Assembly (NCBI GenBank): GCA_016871335.1
Contig: VFZF01000012.1
Location: forward strand, 1 to 64,000
Direction: 5' to 3'
Length of the DNA stretch: 64,000 nt
From: Acidimicrobiia bacterium
Lineage (GTDB): Bacteria > Acidobacteriota > Vicinamibacteria > Vicinamibacterales > SCN-69-37
How positions within the stretch are numbered: the first letter of the stretch is position 1; each line of letters starts with the position of its first letter. The position numbers and the translations under genes were made by a program. Positions 16,145-24,224 of this stretch are shown here, one piece after another. The notes under the pieces are model-generated. The model was not told the DNA's origin. It ran no database searches and was given only the letters and a program-made list of their open reading frames with translations.

Positions 16145-17461
16145 ATGTCCACGCTGGCGGGCTGGGGCCGGCTGCCGGAACCGGGGACCGAAGTCCTCGA
16201 TGAAGATCTTGAGCGCCTGACAGAAGGCGCGGCACTCACGCGCGGACTCGGCCGCTCCTACGGCGATTCGTCGCTGCCGGCGTCTCCTGGCGATCGCGTG
16301 GCGGCCTCACGGCTTGCCACTCGCATCCTCTCCTTCGACCCGGCCACCGGCGTGATGCGGGCGGAAGCCGGACTCAGCCTCGTCGATCTCATTCGCCTGA
16401 TGTTGCCGCGCGGCTGGTTTCCTCCGGTGGTCCCAGGCACGAAGTACGTGACGCTCGGGGGGATGGTCGCCAGCGACGTTCACGGCAAGAACCATCATGT
16501 CGAAGGCTGTTTTGGCCGGCACGTGCGGTCCCTGAGAGTCCGCCTGGCCGACAATTCCATTGTGTCGTGCGACCCGGCGACGCACGCGGATCTGTTTTAC
16601 GGCTGCATCGGCGGCATGGGCCTTCTTGGCCACATTCTCGAGGTGGAGTTCGTGCTTCACGCGGTGCCGTCCCAGTGGATCTGGATGGAGCGCGAGCGCG
16701 TACCCGACATCGACGCGTACCTCGCCAGCCTTGAACGCGCGGCGAAGACCTGGCCGATGACCATGGGCTGGATCGACTGCGTCAACCGCGGTGCGTCGAT
16801 GGGCCGTGGTGTGCTGATGGCCGGCCGGTGGGCGACGCGCGAGGAAGCCTGGGCCGCACCGCCGAAGGAGAAGGGCGACAAGGCGTTGCCCGTCGAGTTG
16901 CCGAACTGGGCGCTGAATCCGGTCACCGCGGGGCTCTTCAACACCGCGTACTACTGGATGCACATGCAGCGACTGGTCACGAAGGCCGTCTCACCCGAGA
17001 CGTTCTTCTTCCCGCTGGACGCCATCCTCGACTGGAACAAGGGCTACGGGTCGCGTGGGTTCACGCAATACCAGTGTGTGATTCCGAGAGCGGCAGGCGC
17101 ACCGGCCGTACGCGAATTTCTCGACCGGCTGACAACACTCGGCGCGGCGTCGCCCTTGTGTGTGATCAAGGACTGCGGACCGGAAGGAAAGGGCGCGTTG
17201 TCATTCCCTCTCGAAGGCACGTCGATCGCGGTGGACATGGCCGTGACGGCAGACACCCAGCGCGTCGTGGATGGGTTGAATGAATTCCTTATTCCAACCG
17301 GTGGCCGCATCTACCTGACGAAAGATCGCTTCACCAGGGCGGAGCACTTCAGGGCGATGGAACCCAGGTTGCCGGCGTTTGAGGCGCTGCGCGCGAAGTG
17401 GGATCCACAACGACGGTTGCGGAGCGCCCAGTCGCGTAGACTCTTCGGGGACAAAACATGA
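16145..17461 (+). CDS. DprE1-like FAD-linked oxidase
   Basis: The 438-residue protein has a VAO/PCMH FAD-binding domain with GRSYGDSSLP and the motif VHGKNHHVEGCFGRHVRS (His113 onward). This matches decaprenylphosphoryl-beta-D-ribose 2'-oxidase of mycobacteria. The D-arabino-lactone oxidase-like C-terminus (FDPQRRL-type end, here WDPQRRLRSAQSRR) is present. The next gene is a DprE2-like reductase overlapping by ATGA, so the pair could epimerise a polyprenyl-phosphate pentose. Activity is inferred from family and pairing. Confidence 0.85.
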   Translation: MSTLAGWGRLPEPGTEVLDEDLERLTEGAALTRGLGRSYGDSSLPASPGDRVAASRLATRILSFDPATGVMRAEAGLSLVDLIRLMLPRGWFPPVVPGTKYVTLGGMVASDVHGKNHHVEGCFGRHVRSLRVRLADNSIVSCDPATHADLFYGCIGGMGLLGHILEVEFVLHAVPSQWIWMERERVPDIDAYLASLERAAKTWPMTMGWIDCVNRGASMGRGVLMAGRWATREEAWAAPPKEKGDKALPVELPNWALNPVTAGLFNTAYYWMHMQRLVTKAVSPETFFFPLDAILDWNKGYGSRGFTQYQCVIPRAAGAPAVREFLDRLTTLGAASPLCVIKDCGPEGKGALSFPLEGTSIAVDMAVTADTQRVVDGLNEFLIPTGGRIYLTKDRFTRAEHFRAMEPRLPAFEALRAKWDPQRRLRSAQSRRLFGDKT

Positions 17462-18198
17462 AGGTCGTTGTGTTCGGGGGAACCGCAGGCATCGGGCGCG
17501 CAGTGGCGCAGCAACTGGCAGCGCGCGGCGATCGCGTCTGCCTGCTCGGCCGCAACGAAGCCGATCTTGCGAAGAGCGTAGCCGACCTCACAGCCAGGCA
17601 TCCCGCGCAGGCGCCGGCGACGTCTGCGATCTGTGATCTCGAAAAGCCCGAGACCTTCGCGTCCGCCCTCGACGCCGCCGATCGCGCACTCGACGGATTC
17701 GAAGCCGTCGTGGTGACTGCCGCGATGTTTGCGACACAGGATGCGCTCGAGATGGACGTGGAACTGACACGTCGCCTCACAACCGCGAATTACGCCAATA
17801 CCGTCACGTTCTGCGAACACGCGCGCAAGCGACTCCTTGCGCGTGGAGGCGGCTGGCTGACAGTCGTGTCATCGGTCGCCGGAGACCGCGGCCGCAAGCC
17901 GGTGGCGATCTACGGCTCGAGCAAGGCCGGACTCTCGACGTACCTCGAAGCGCTCGATCACAAGTTCCGTGAGCAGAACCTCTGGGTGCTGTGCGTGAAA
18001 CCCGGCTTCGCGAAGACGGGCATGACGGCCGGTATCAACCCCCCGCCATTTGCCGGCGAGCCTCAGCAGGTCGCCCGCGACATCGTGCGGGCCATGGACG
18101 CGAAGAAGCCTCTCATCTACACACCCGGTATCTGGCGACTGGTCATGCTGGTCATCCGCCACCTTCCGCGACTGATCATGCGCAAAATCGGCTTTTGA
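17458..18198 (+). CDS. DprE2-like short-chain dehydrogenase
   Basis: The 246-residue SDR has the NAD(P) loop GGTAGIGRAV (8-17) and the catalytic segment VVSSVAGDRGRKPVAIYGSSKAG, that is Ser and Tyr-x3-Lys. It ends with a hydrophobic, basic tail (LVMLVIRHLPRLIMRKIGF) that could sit on the membrane. This is also typical of DprE2, which works with DprE1 on decaprenyl-linked sugars. Its start overlaps the DprE1-like stop (ATGA). Confidence 0.85.
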   Translation: MKVVVFGGTAGIGRAVAQQLAARGDRVCLLGRNEADLAKSVADLTARHPAQAPATSAICDLEKPETFASALDAADRALDGFEAVVVTAAMFATQDALEMDVELTRRLTTANYANTVTFCEHARKRLLARGGGWLTVVSSVAGDRGRKPVAIYGSSKAGLSTYLEALDHKFREQNLWVLCVKPGFAKTGMTAGINPPPFAGEPQQVARDIVRAMDAKKPLIYTPGIWRLVMLVIRHLPRLIMRKIGF

Positions 18199-18211
18199 TA
18201 CGGAGAACTCC

Positions 18212-19534
18212 ATGAACATGCGACGTGTTGTGACGCTCGGCGCACTGGTCCTTTCGTCGGTGATGACCGCCGCAGGAGCGCAGGCGCCTTCTCCGCTGCT
18301 GGCCGATCTCGACAAACGCATCGCCGCGTCGGAGCCGCTGCTGCTCGAGTGGCGACGCCACCTGCATCAGCATCCGGAACTGTCGAATCGGGAAGTCGAG
18401 ACCGCGAAGTTCGTGGCCGACAAACTTCGCAGCTTCGGTCTCGAGCCGCAGACCGGCGTGGCCCGCCATGGCGTGGTCGCCGTGCTGACGGGCGGTCTGC
18501 CCGGACCGACGGTGGCCCTCAGAGCCGACATGGATGGCCTCCCCGTCCGAGAGGAAACCGACCTGCCGTTTGCCAGCAAGGCGACGGGCGAATACGAAGG
18601 CAACACGGTCGGTGTGATGCACGCCTGCGGGCACGACACCCACGTCGCGATGTTGCTCACGGCCGCGAAGGTGTTGTCGGAAATGAAGGACCGTCTGCCG
18701 GGAAGCGTGAAGTTCATCTTCCAGCCGGCGGAGGAGGGCGCGCCCGCCGGTGAACGCCCGGCCGGCGCTGAAGCCATGGTCGCGGCCGGTGTGATGAAAG
18801 GCGTGGACGCCGTCTTCGGTCTGCACGTCTTCTCGAACATCCCGACCGGTCACCTCACGTATCGCAGCGGACCGTTCATGGCCGCATCCGATCAGCTCGA
18901 CATCATTGTCCGCGGCCGTCAGACCCACGGCGCGACCCCCTGGCGCGGCATCGACCCCATCGTCGTCGGCTCACAAATCGTCATGGCGCTGCAGACCATC
19001 GTCAGCCGCGGCGTGGATATCACGGCGCTGCCGGCCATCGTGACAATCGGTCAGTTCCAGGCGGGCGTGCGCAACAACATCATTCCCGACAGCGCGCGAC
19101 TGGTGGGCACGATCCGGACCTTTGATGACGGGATGCAGGCGGATATCCACGCGAAGGTGAAGCGCATCGCCGAAAACGTGGCTGAAGCCGCAGGCACCAC
19201 GGCCCAGGTGACGATCACCAAAGGCTACCCGGTCACGGTGAATCATCCGGCGTTGACGACGCAGATGTTGCCGACGCTTGAGCGTGTGGCGCCAGGCGCA
19301 GTGAAGCAGTCTGAACTCATCACCGGCGCTGAGGACTTCACGTACTTCCAGCGGCAGGCCCCGGGGTTGTTCGTGTTTCTCGGCATCACGCCGCCGGCGC
19401 AGGTCGGAAAGGCACCCCAGAACCATTCGCCGTTGTTCGCCGTGGACGAGAAAGCTCTGCCGACCGGCGCTCGCGCTCTGGTACATCTGGCCGTGGACTA
19501 CATGACTGGCGCAGGCACCGGCGTCAGGAGGTAA
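18212..19534 (+). CDS. Secreted M20D amidohydrolase
   Basis: The 440-residue protein has a signal peptide (MNMRRVVTLGALVLSSVMTA, cleavage near AGAQA). The metal-site segments are GVMHACGHDTHVAML (Cys and His ligands) and FQPAEEGAPAGE, as in HipO/AmhX-type N-acyl amino acid or hippurate amidohydrolases. It probably hydrolyses acylated amino acids or dipeptides in the periplasm. GGAG lies upstream of the ATG. It is followed 9 nt later by the VWFA gene. Confidence 0.92.
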   Translation: MNMRRVVTLGALVLSSVMTAAGAQAPSPLLADLDKRIAASEPLLLEWRRHLHQHPELSNREVETAKFVADKLRSFGLEPQTGVARHGVVAVLTGGLPGPTVALRADMDGLPVREETDLPFASKATGEYEGNTVGVMHACGHDTHVAMLLTAAKVLSEMKDRLPGSVKFIFQPAEEGAPAGERPAGAEAMVAAGVMKGVDAVFGLHVFSNIPTGHLTYRSGPFMAASDQLDIIVRGRQTHGATPWRGIDPIVVGSQIVMALQTIVSRGVDITALPAIVTIGQFQAGVRNNIIPDSARLVGTIRTFDDGMQADIHAKVKRIAENVAEAAGTTAQVTITKGYPVTVNHPALTTQMLPTLERVAPGAVKQSELITGAEDFTYFQRQAPGLFVFLGITPPAQVGKAPQNHSPLFAVDEKALPTGARALVHLAVDYMTGAGTGVRR

Positions 19535-19543
19535 CATCGGGCC

Positions 19544-20419
19544 ATGACCCACCATCGCCTCGCGGCCGTCGTCGTTGCCGCGTGCCTCGGGTCGGTGGTT
19601 CTGGCGAAGAGTCCGGCCCCGGCTGTCTCTCAGGCCCGGCGGATGTTTGTGTCTGTCACAGACTCGAAGGGCGCGGCTGTCGCTGGGCTGTCTGCGGCCG
19701 ACTTTGTCATCAGGGTGGCGGGCAAGGACGCGACGGTGGTGACAGCGACTCCCGCGATCGAGCCGCTGTCGGTGGTGGTCATCCCGTCGGGTTTTCGTCA
19801 GTCATCAATTTCCGACGCGCGATCGGCATTGCGGGCGGTGATCGCCGCAGTCCGCAAGGTGAACCCGGAATCACGTGTCGGGCTGATGGTGGGGGATGGC
19901 GGGACGCTGCCGTCGATGCGGGCTGTGGCGGAGCGGGCCGACATGCTTGACCGCGAGGTGTCCCGTTTCTTCGAGAGCCCGAACACCGCGGTGCTTGACA
20001 GCATTCTTGTCGCATCCCAGACACTTGGCGCGGACCCGGGCAGACGACGGGTGATTCTCGTGTTGTCGTTGGGCGACGGCGGTGACGGTGGTCTGACGCC
20101 TTTGCGCATTGGTCGCGCCGTGCGTGATGCGGAGGCGGCGTTGTGGGTGGTCGAAGTCGGCGGATTTGGCCGCGACCTCGGATCTCCGGAAGGGCGCGTA
20201 TTCTCCGAGATCACCAAGGCGAGTGGTGGGCGCCGCGAGGCTTCCTCGATTCCAACTCTGCCGTCTGCGCTCGAAAACATCGTTTCGGTCATCGGTGCGC
20301 AGTATGCTCTGACGTATGAGTCGCCCGTGGCCGGTGAAGTCTCGGCGGTCGGCGTGCGACGAACCGGCCTGTCAGTGTTGGCCCCGGTGTGGGCCGGCAC
20401 GAACCTCAGCAACCGGTAA
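19544..20419 (+). CDS. Secreted VWFA-domain protein
   Basis: The 291-residue protein begins with a signal peptide and a short Ig-like region (RRMFVSVTDSKGAAVAGLSA, then ADFVIRVAG). A VWFA-type domain follows, with RRRVILVLSLGDGGDGG and strands expected of the fold. The first metal-site segment (VVVIPSGFRQSSISD) departs from the usual DxSxS, so metal binding is doubtful. Such proteins are expanded in Acidobacteriota; function is unknown. Its 3' end overlaps mutT on the other strand by 14 bp. Confidence 0.78.
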   Translation: MTHHRLAAVVVAACLGSVVLAKSPAPAVSQARRMFVSVTDSKGAAVAGLSAADFVIRVAGKDATVVTATPAIEPLSVVVIPSGFRQSSISDARSALRAVIAAVRKVNPESRVGLMVGDGGTLPSMRAVAERADMLDREVSRFFESPNTAVLDSILVASQTLGADPGRRRVILVLSLGDGGDGGLTPLRIGRAVRDAEAALWVVEVGGFGRDLGSPEGRVFSEITKASGGRREASSIPTLPSALENIVSVIGAQYALTYESPVAGEVSAVGVRRTGLSVLAPVWAGTNLSNR

Positions 20420-20795
20420 GCAACTCGACCAATCCGCGATCCGCCTCTGGCAGGTTCAGCGTCAGCAGTTCAGCGCGCGTCACCCAGCGCATCTCCTGAC
20501 CCAGCAGCGCCTGCGGCTCATCGTCAATCGACGTCTCAAAGAAGTGCAGCCGCACTGTTCGCTCCGGATAGGCGTGTTCCACGCTGAAGATTTCGCGTCC
20601 AATCGCAGCGCGCGTCCCCAGTTCCTCGATGAGCTCCCGCTGCAGGCACTCCGCAAGTGATTCGCCCGGATCACACTTGCCGCCGGGAAACTCCCAGGCG
20701 CCGGCAAGGTGTGTCCCCTGCAGCCGGCGCGTCATCAGGAACCGTCCGTCCTGCTGGATCACTGCGGCAGTGACGACGACAATGAGTCCCGACAT
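20406..20795 (-). CDS. mutT: MutT-family Nudix hydrolase (8-oxo-dGTP diphosphatase)
   Basis: The 129-residue protein has a complete Nudix box, GGKCDPGESLAECLQRELIE followed by ELG. MutT-like residues are WEFPGGK at its start. It hydrolyses oxidised dGTP to keep 8-oxoguanine out of DNA. The same strand carries mutY 0.4 kb upstream, so the locus unites two arms of the oxidised-guanine repair system, separated by a remnant on the other strand. TAGACT ends exactly 6 nt before the ATG. Confidence 0.88.
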   Translation of the reverse strand: MSGLIVVVTAAVIQQDGRFLMTRRLQGTHLAGAWEFPGGKCDPGESLAECLQRELIEELGTRAAIGREIFSVEHAYPERTVRLHFFETSIDDEPQALLGQEMRWVTRAELLTLNLPEADRGLVELLTGC

Positions 20796-20928
20796 GTCGC
20801 GAGTCTACCCGGCCCTTTCCGGCCTGGCCATCGTTATCGTCATCGCGGTGACACCGCTCCTCGGTCGCGTGGCCGTCGAGCGGTGTGGTCCGCCGTTGGA
20901 CGACACGCCGAGCTACCTGCCAGGGTGA
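20794..20928 (+). other. Short hydrophobic open frame of unclear status
   Basis: A 44-codon frame starts MSRVYPALSGLAIVIVIAVT and continues to TPSYLPG before a TGA. It overlaps the mutT start on the other strand. It could be a separate remnant of the acyltransferase whose C-terminal piece follows, or noise. It has one membrane-like segment and no recognised family. Confidence 0.3.
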
Positions 20929-20933
20929 TCGGC

Positions 20934-21230
20934 ATGTTTGCCCTCACGCTGGTCGGCTGGTTGATCTTCCGCGAGACGGACCTGGCGTTCCTGTGGCGGG
21001 CACTGACGTTGTCGCCGGCCGCTCAGAGCACGCTCGACTGGCACGCGGGTGGCTACCTGTTGGCGCTCGCAGGTGTCTATTCGCTGCCGCTCTGGATTGA
21101 CAGCCTGTGGGGGACGTCCCGGGTCTTCCGGCCCGTTGCCGTCAAGGTGGCGTTGGCGGGTCTGGCGTTTGCGGCCATCCTCATCTTCCGCAGCCGTCAG
21201 TCGCTCGACTTCATCTACTTCCAGTTTTGA
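20934..21230 (+). pseudogene. C-terminal remnant of an MBOAT (AlgI-like) O-acyltransferase
   Basis: The 98 codons read MFALTLVGWLIFRETDLAFL at the start and end SRQSLDFIYFQF. Both segments match the C-terminus of membrane-bound O-acyltransferases, which run to about 450-500 residues. The N-terminal three quarters, including the catalytic histidine, are missing. A GTG nine bases upstream is in frame. It lies between mutT and mutY on the opposite strand and overlaps the mutY 3' end. It is probably a decayed insertion. Confidence 0.65.
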
Positions 21231-21906
21231 GTTTCAGAAATTGGGGCGCGGATTTGCATCCCCGCCTCATCGGGCATGCCTCACACTGCGGCTTGCGGGC
21301 CGGGCAGACCGTAGCGCCCAGGTCCATCAGGGCCTGATTGAAGTCGAAGACGTGTTTGTGGGGCAGGACCGCCTCCGAGATCTCCCAGAGCCGATTGATC
21401 ATTGCGTGTCCCTTGGGGTCACCCTTGCCGACAAACACGCGATACAGGACCCGTGCGACGTTCGTGTCGAGAATGGCCGCGCGTTTGCCGAACGCAAAAC
21501 TCATCACGGCGCCGGCCGTGTACCGCCCGATACCCTTGAAGGACAACAGCGTCTCTTCATCACCAGGCAGCGCGCCACCGTAGTTGGCGACGGCCTCGCG
21601 GGCGATTGCCTGCAGCCGGCGTGGCCGGATGTTGTAGCCAAGCGGCCGCCACGTCTGCACCACATCGTCTTCCGCGGCGTTCGCGAGTGCTTCGAGACTC
21701 GGGAAGCGCTTCAGCCACTCGTGGTACTTCGGCAGCACACGGTCCACCTGTGTCTGCTGCAGCATCACCTCGGAGACCAGGATGTGGTACGGGTCGTCGG
21801 TGTCACGCCACGGCAACGACCGGCCGTTCGCGCGGTACCACGCCAGCAACCTGCGCCGGAACCATTGACGACGAGGGGGTGTGGGGAGGGGCGGCAGTCG
21901 TTTCAC
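21211..21906 (-). CDS. mutY: Adenine DNA glycosylase MutY, short form without C-terminal Nudix-like domain
   Basis: The 231-residue protein has the MutY catalytic glutamate in VSEVMLQQTQVDRV, the helix-hairpin-helix LLSFKGIGRYTAGAV, the catalytic aspartate in ILDTNVARV, and a 4Fe-4S loop CPARKPQCEACPMRRGC. It removes adenine opposite 8-oxoguanine. The C-terminal 8-oxoG-recognition domain of full MutY (about 350 residues) is absent: it stops 15 residues after the last cysteine. The start is GTG with TACAAT 8 nt upstream, divergent from the cobalamin gene. Confidence 0.9.
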   Translation of the reverse strand: MKRLPPLPTPPRRQWFRRRLLAWYRANGRSLPWRDTDDPYHILVSEVMLQQTQVDRVLPKYHEWLKRFPSLEALANAAEDDVVQTWRPLGYNIRPRRLQAIAREAVANYGGALPGDEETLLSFKGIGRYTAGAVMSFAFGKRAAILDTNVARVLYRVFVGKGDPKGHAMINRLWEISEAVLPHKHVFDFNQALMDLGATVCPARKPQCEACPMRRGCKSAPQFLKLKTGSR

Positions 21907-21914
21907 GCATCGCT

Positions 21915-21933
21915 ATTGTAGGGGGCCTATAAT
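21915..21933. promoter_or_regulatory. Divergent -10 elements between mutY and the cobalamin adenosyltransferase gene
   Basis: TACAAT on the minus strand (21920-21915) lies 8 nt before the mutY GTG. TATAAT on the plus strand (21928-21933) lies 11 nt before the adenosyltransferase ATG. Both imply very short or absent leaders. Confidence 0.5.
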
Positions 21934-21944
21934 TGCTGGACGCG

Positions 21945-22484
21945 ATGAAGATCTACACGAAGACAGGCGACCTGGGTGACACGGGACTTTTTGACGGCAC
22001 TCGTGTCAGCAAGGCCGACCCGCGCGTTGATGCCTACGGCGAAGTGGACGAACTGAACGCCTGGCTCGGCATGGTGCGCGCCAATGGCGTGGACGACGAG
22101 ATCGGTGGGTGCCTGGAGCGCCTGCAGCGCGACCTGTTTGCGGTCGGGTCCACGCTGGCCGACCCGCGCCACAAGATTGCCAAGCGGGTCGAGAAGGCCC
22201 TGATCACCGACGCCGATATCGCGCGCCTCGAGGAGTGGATTGACTCGTTCGAGAAGGAGTTGACGCCGCTGACGCGGTTCATTCTGGCCGGTGGGTCGAA
22301 GGCCGGTGCGGGGCTGCACGTCGCCCGCACGGTGTGTCGGCGCGCGGAACGACGGATGGTGGCACTCGGGGATGGGGAAGTGGATCCCGTGGTGTTGATC
22401 TTTGTGAACCGGTTGTCCGATCTGCTGTTTGTCATGGCGCGCCTTGTGAACGCGCGCGCCGGCATTCCCGAAACCGAGTGGTGA
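21945..22484 (+). CDS. ATP:cob(I)alamin adenosyltransferase, PduO type
   Basis: The 179-residue protein adenosylates cob(I)alamin to make coenzyme B12. It has the family start IYTKTGDLGDTGLFDGTRVS and the helix RTVCRRAERRMVAL, which carries active-site arginines. Length and helical content fit PduO/MMAB-type enzymes. The start is the ATG of MKIYTKTGD, four codons inside a longer frame. The stop overlaps the hpnC start (GTGA), so it is coupled to squalene genes with no obvious metabolic link. Confidence 0.93.
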   Translation: MKIYTKTGDLGDTGLFDGTRVSKADPRVDAYGEVDELNAWLGMVRANGVDDEIGGCLERLQRDLFAVGSTLADPRHKIAKRVEKALITDADIARLEEWIDSFEKELTPLTRFILAGGSKAGAGLHVARTVCRRAERRMVALGDGEVDPVVLIFVNRLSDLLFVMARLVNARAGIPETEW

Positions 22485-23392
22485 CGTCCCAGGCCTACGC
22501 CGTCTGCCTTGAGCTGGCGAGGTCTCACTATGAAAACTTTCCGGTGGCCTCCTGGCTGATGCCGAAGGCTGCGCGGCCACACATCGCGGCGATCTATGCG
22601 TTCGCTCGGATCGCCGATGATTTTGCCGACGAAGGTACGCGCTCGGCGTCTGAGCGGATCGCGCTGCTGGACGGGTGGCAGCATCGGTTGGACGAGGCGG
22701 CAGACGGTCGAGTGGCGACGACCGGAGAATCGCAGCACGACGCGGTGTTTGTCGCGCTGGCAGCCACACTCGCAGCTGTCAATGTCGGCGCCCCCACGCT
22801 GCCTGGGTTTCAGGCGCGTGGCGGCCTCCACGCGCTGCTGGCGGACCTGTTATCCGCCTTCCGACAGGATGTGACGACAACCCGCTACGACACGTGGGAT
22901 GACGTGCTCGACTACTGCCGGCGGTCGGCCAACCCGGTTGGCCGGCTGTTGCTGCTGGTCACGGGACATGCGGGGCCCGCAGCCAACACGAAGTCCGACG
23001 CCGTGTGCACCGCGTTGCAGTTGACGAATTTCTGGCAGGACCTCGCCGTCGATTGGTCACGGGGCCGGCTCTACGTGCCGCTGGAAATCGTGCGTGCGCA
23101 CGGGGCTGAGCCGGCCGACCTTGACCGTGGTGTGTTGTCACCGGCGTGGCGCGAGGTGATGCGTGATGTCGGGGGCCGCACCCGCCAGTTGTTTGACGCG
23201 GGTCGCAAGGTGCCGGATCACGTCACAGGCCGGCTGAAGCTGGAGTTGCGCGTGACCTGGCTCGGCGGTTCGCGAATCCTCGACCGGCTCGTCGAAGCAG
23301 ACTACGATGTCTTTTCCCGGCGACCGACCCTGTCCAGACGTGATGCGCCCGGCATCCTGATGGACGCGGTGACGTGGCGGGCTCGACGGTGA
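22481..23392 (+). CDS. hpnC: Hydroxysqualene synthase HpnC
   Basis: The 303-residue protein belongs to the trans-isoprenyl diphosphate synthase family of the HpnCDE route, which builds squalene from farnesyl diphosphate in three steps. Two Asp-rich metal sites are visible: DDFAD (46-50) and QDLAVDWSRGR (186-196). The GTG start overlaps the upstream stop. It shares fold and strand with the following hpnD. C and D together make presqualene diphosphate and then hydroxysqualene. Confidence 0.93.
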   Translation: MTSQAYAVCLELARSHYENFPVASWLMPKAARPHIAAIYAFARIADDFADEGTRSASERIALLDGWQHRLDEAADGRVATTGESQHDAVFVALAATLAAVNVGAPTLPGFQARGGLHALLADLLSAFRQDVTTTRYDTWDDVLDYCRRSANPVGRLLLLVTGHAGPAANTKSDAVCTALQLTNFWQDLAVDWSRGRLYVPLEIVRAHGAEPADLDRGVLSPAWREVMRDVGGRTRQLFDAGRKVPDHVTGRLKLELRVTWLGGSRILDRLVEADYDVFSRRPTLSRRDAPGILMDAVTWRARR

Positions 23393-23396
23393 CGCC

Positions 23397-24224
23397 ATGA
23401 CCCGGAACACCTCCTTCTACTATTCGTTTCTCGTGTTGCCCAAGGCCGAACGCCAGGCGATCACCGCCGTGTTCGACGTGTGTCGCGCGATCGACGATGC
23501 GGTGGATTTGGAGGCGGAGCCGTCCCGTGCGCAGGCCGCGCTCGATGGGTGGCGGGCGGAAGTGGCGCGCATATTCGGCGGCGTGGTGCCTGAGACGCCG
23601 CAGGGACGGGCGCTTCAACCGTTCGTGACGCGGTTCAACCTGCCACGGGTGCAGTTTGAGGCGCTGATTGACGGGGTCGGTATGGATGCGACGCCGATGC
23701 GTTTTCAGACGTTTGAGGAACTGGAACCGTACTGCCATCGCGTCGCGTCGTCGGTCGGCTTGATGTGCGCGGAGATCTTCGGCTACCAGGACCCGCAGGT
23801 GAAGCGGTACGCGACCGATCTCGGCGTGGCGTTGCAGCTCACGAACATCCTGCGCGACGTGGCCGTGGACTACCGCCGCGGCAAGTTGTATCTGCCGATC
23901 GAGGATCTCGCGAGAGCCGGGTGCGCCGAGGATGACGTGCGTCGGGAAGTGGAGCGCGCGGGTGGCGGTGTGCAGTCGGCGGCGGTGAAGGCGGCGCTGC
24001 GGAATCATGCGGCGCGGGCGCACGAATCTTTCGCGCGTGCCCGGGCGGCATTGCCTACGACCGATGCGCGGCGGTTCATCGCGGCCGAGATCATGCATGG
24101 TGTGTACTTCGACCTGCTGCGTCGCATTGAAGACAGGGACTACGACGTGTTTTCGCAGCTGGTCAGAGTGTCGAGACCTGCGCAGGCTGTGATTGCGGCG
24201 CGCACATGGTGGCGACTCAGGTAG
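23397..24224 (+). CDS. hpnD: Presqualene diphosphate synthase HpnD
   Basis: The 275-residue protein is the paralog of hpnC and condenses two farnesyl diphosphates. Its metal sites are DDAVD (33-37) and RDVAVDYRRGKLY (153-165). The stop TAG is the GTAG of a family-1 repeat (CTCAGGTAGGGC), so the C-terminus was probably set by the repeat insertion. The proposed hpnE start lies 19 bp inside its end. Confidence 0.94.
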   Translation: MTRNTSFYYSFLVLPKAERQAITAVFDVCRAIDDAVDLEAEPSRAQAALDGWRAEVARIFGGVVPETPQGRALQPFVTRFNLPRVQFEALIDGVGMDATPMRFQTFEELEPYCHRVASSVGLMCAEIFGYQDPQVKRYATDLGVALQLTNILRDVAVDYRRGKLYLPIEDLARAGCAEDDVRREVERAGGGVQSAAVKAALRNHAARAHESFARARAALPTTDARRFIAAEIMHGVYFDLLRRIEDRDYDVFSQLVRVSRPAQAVIAARTWWRLR

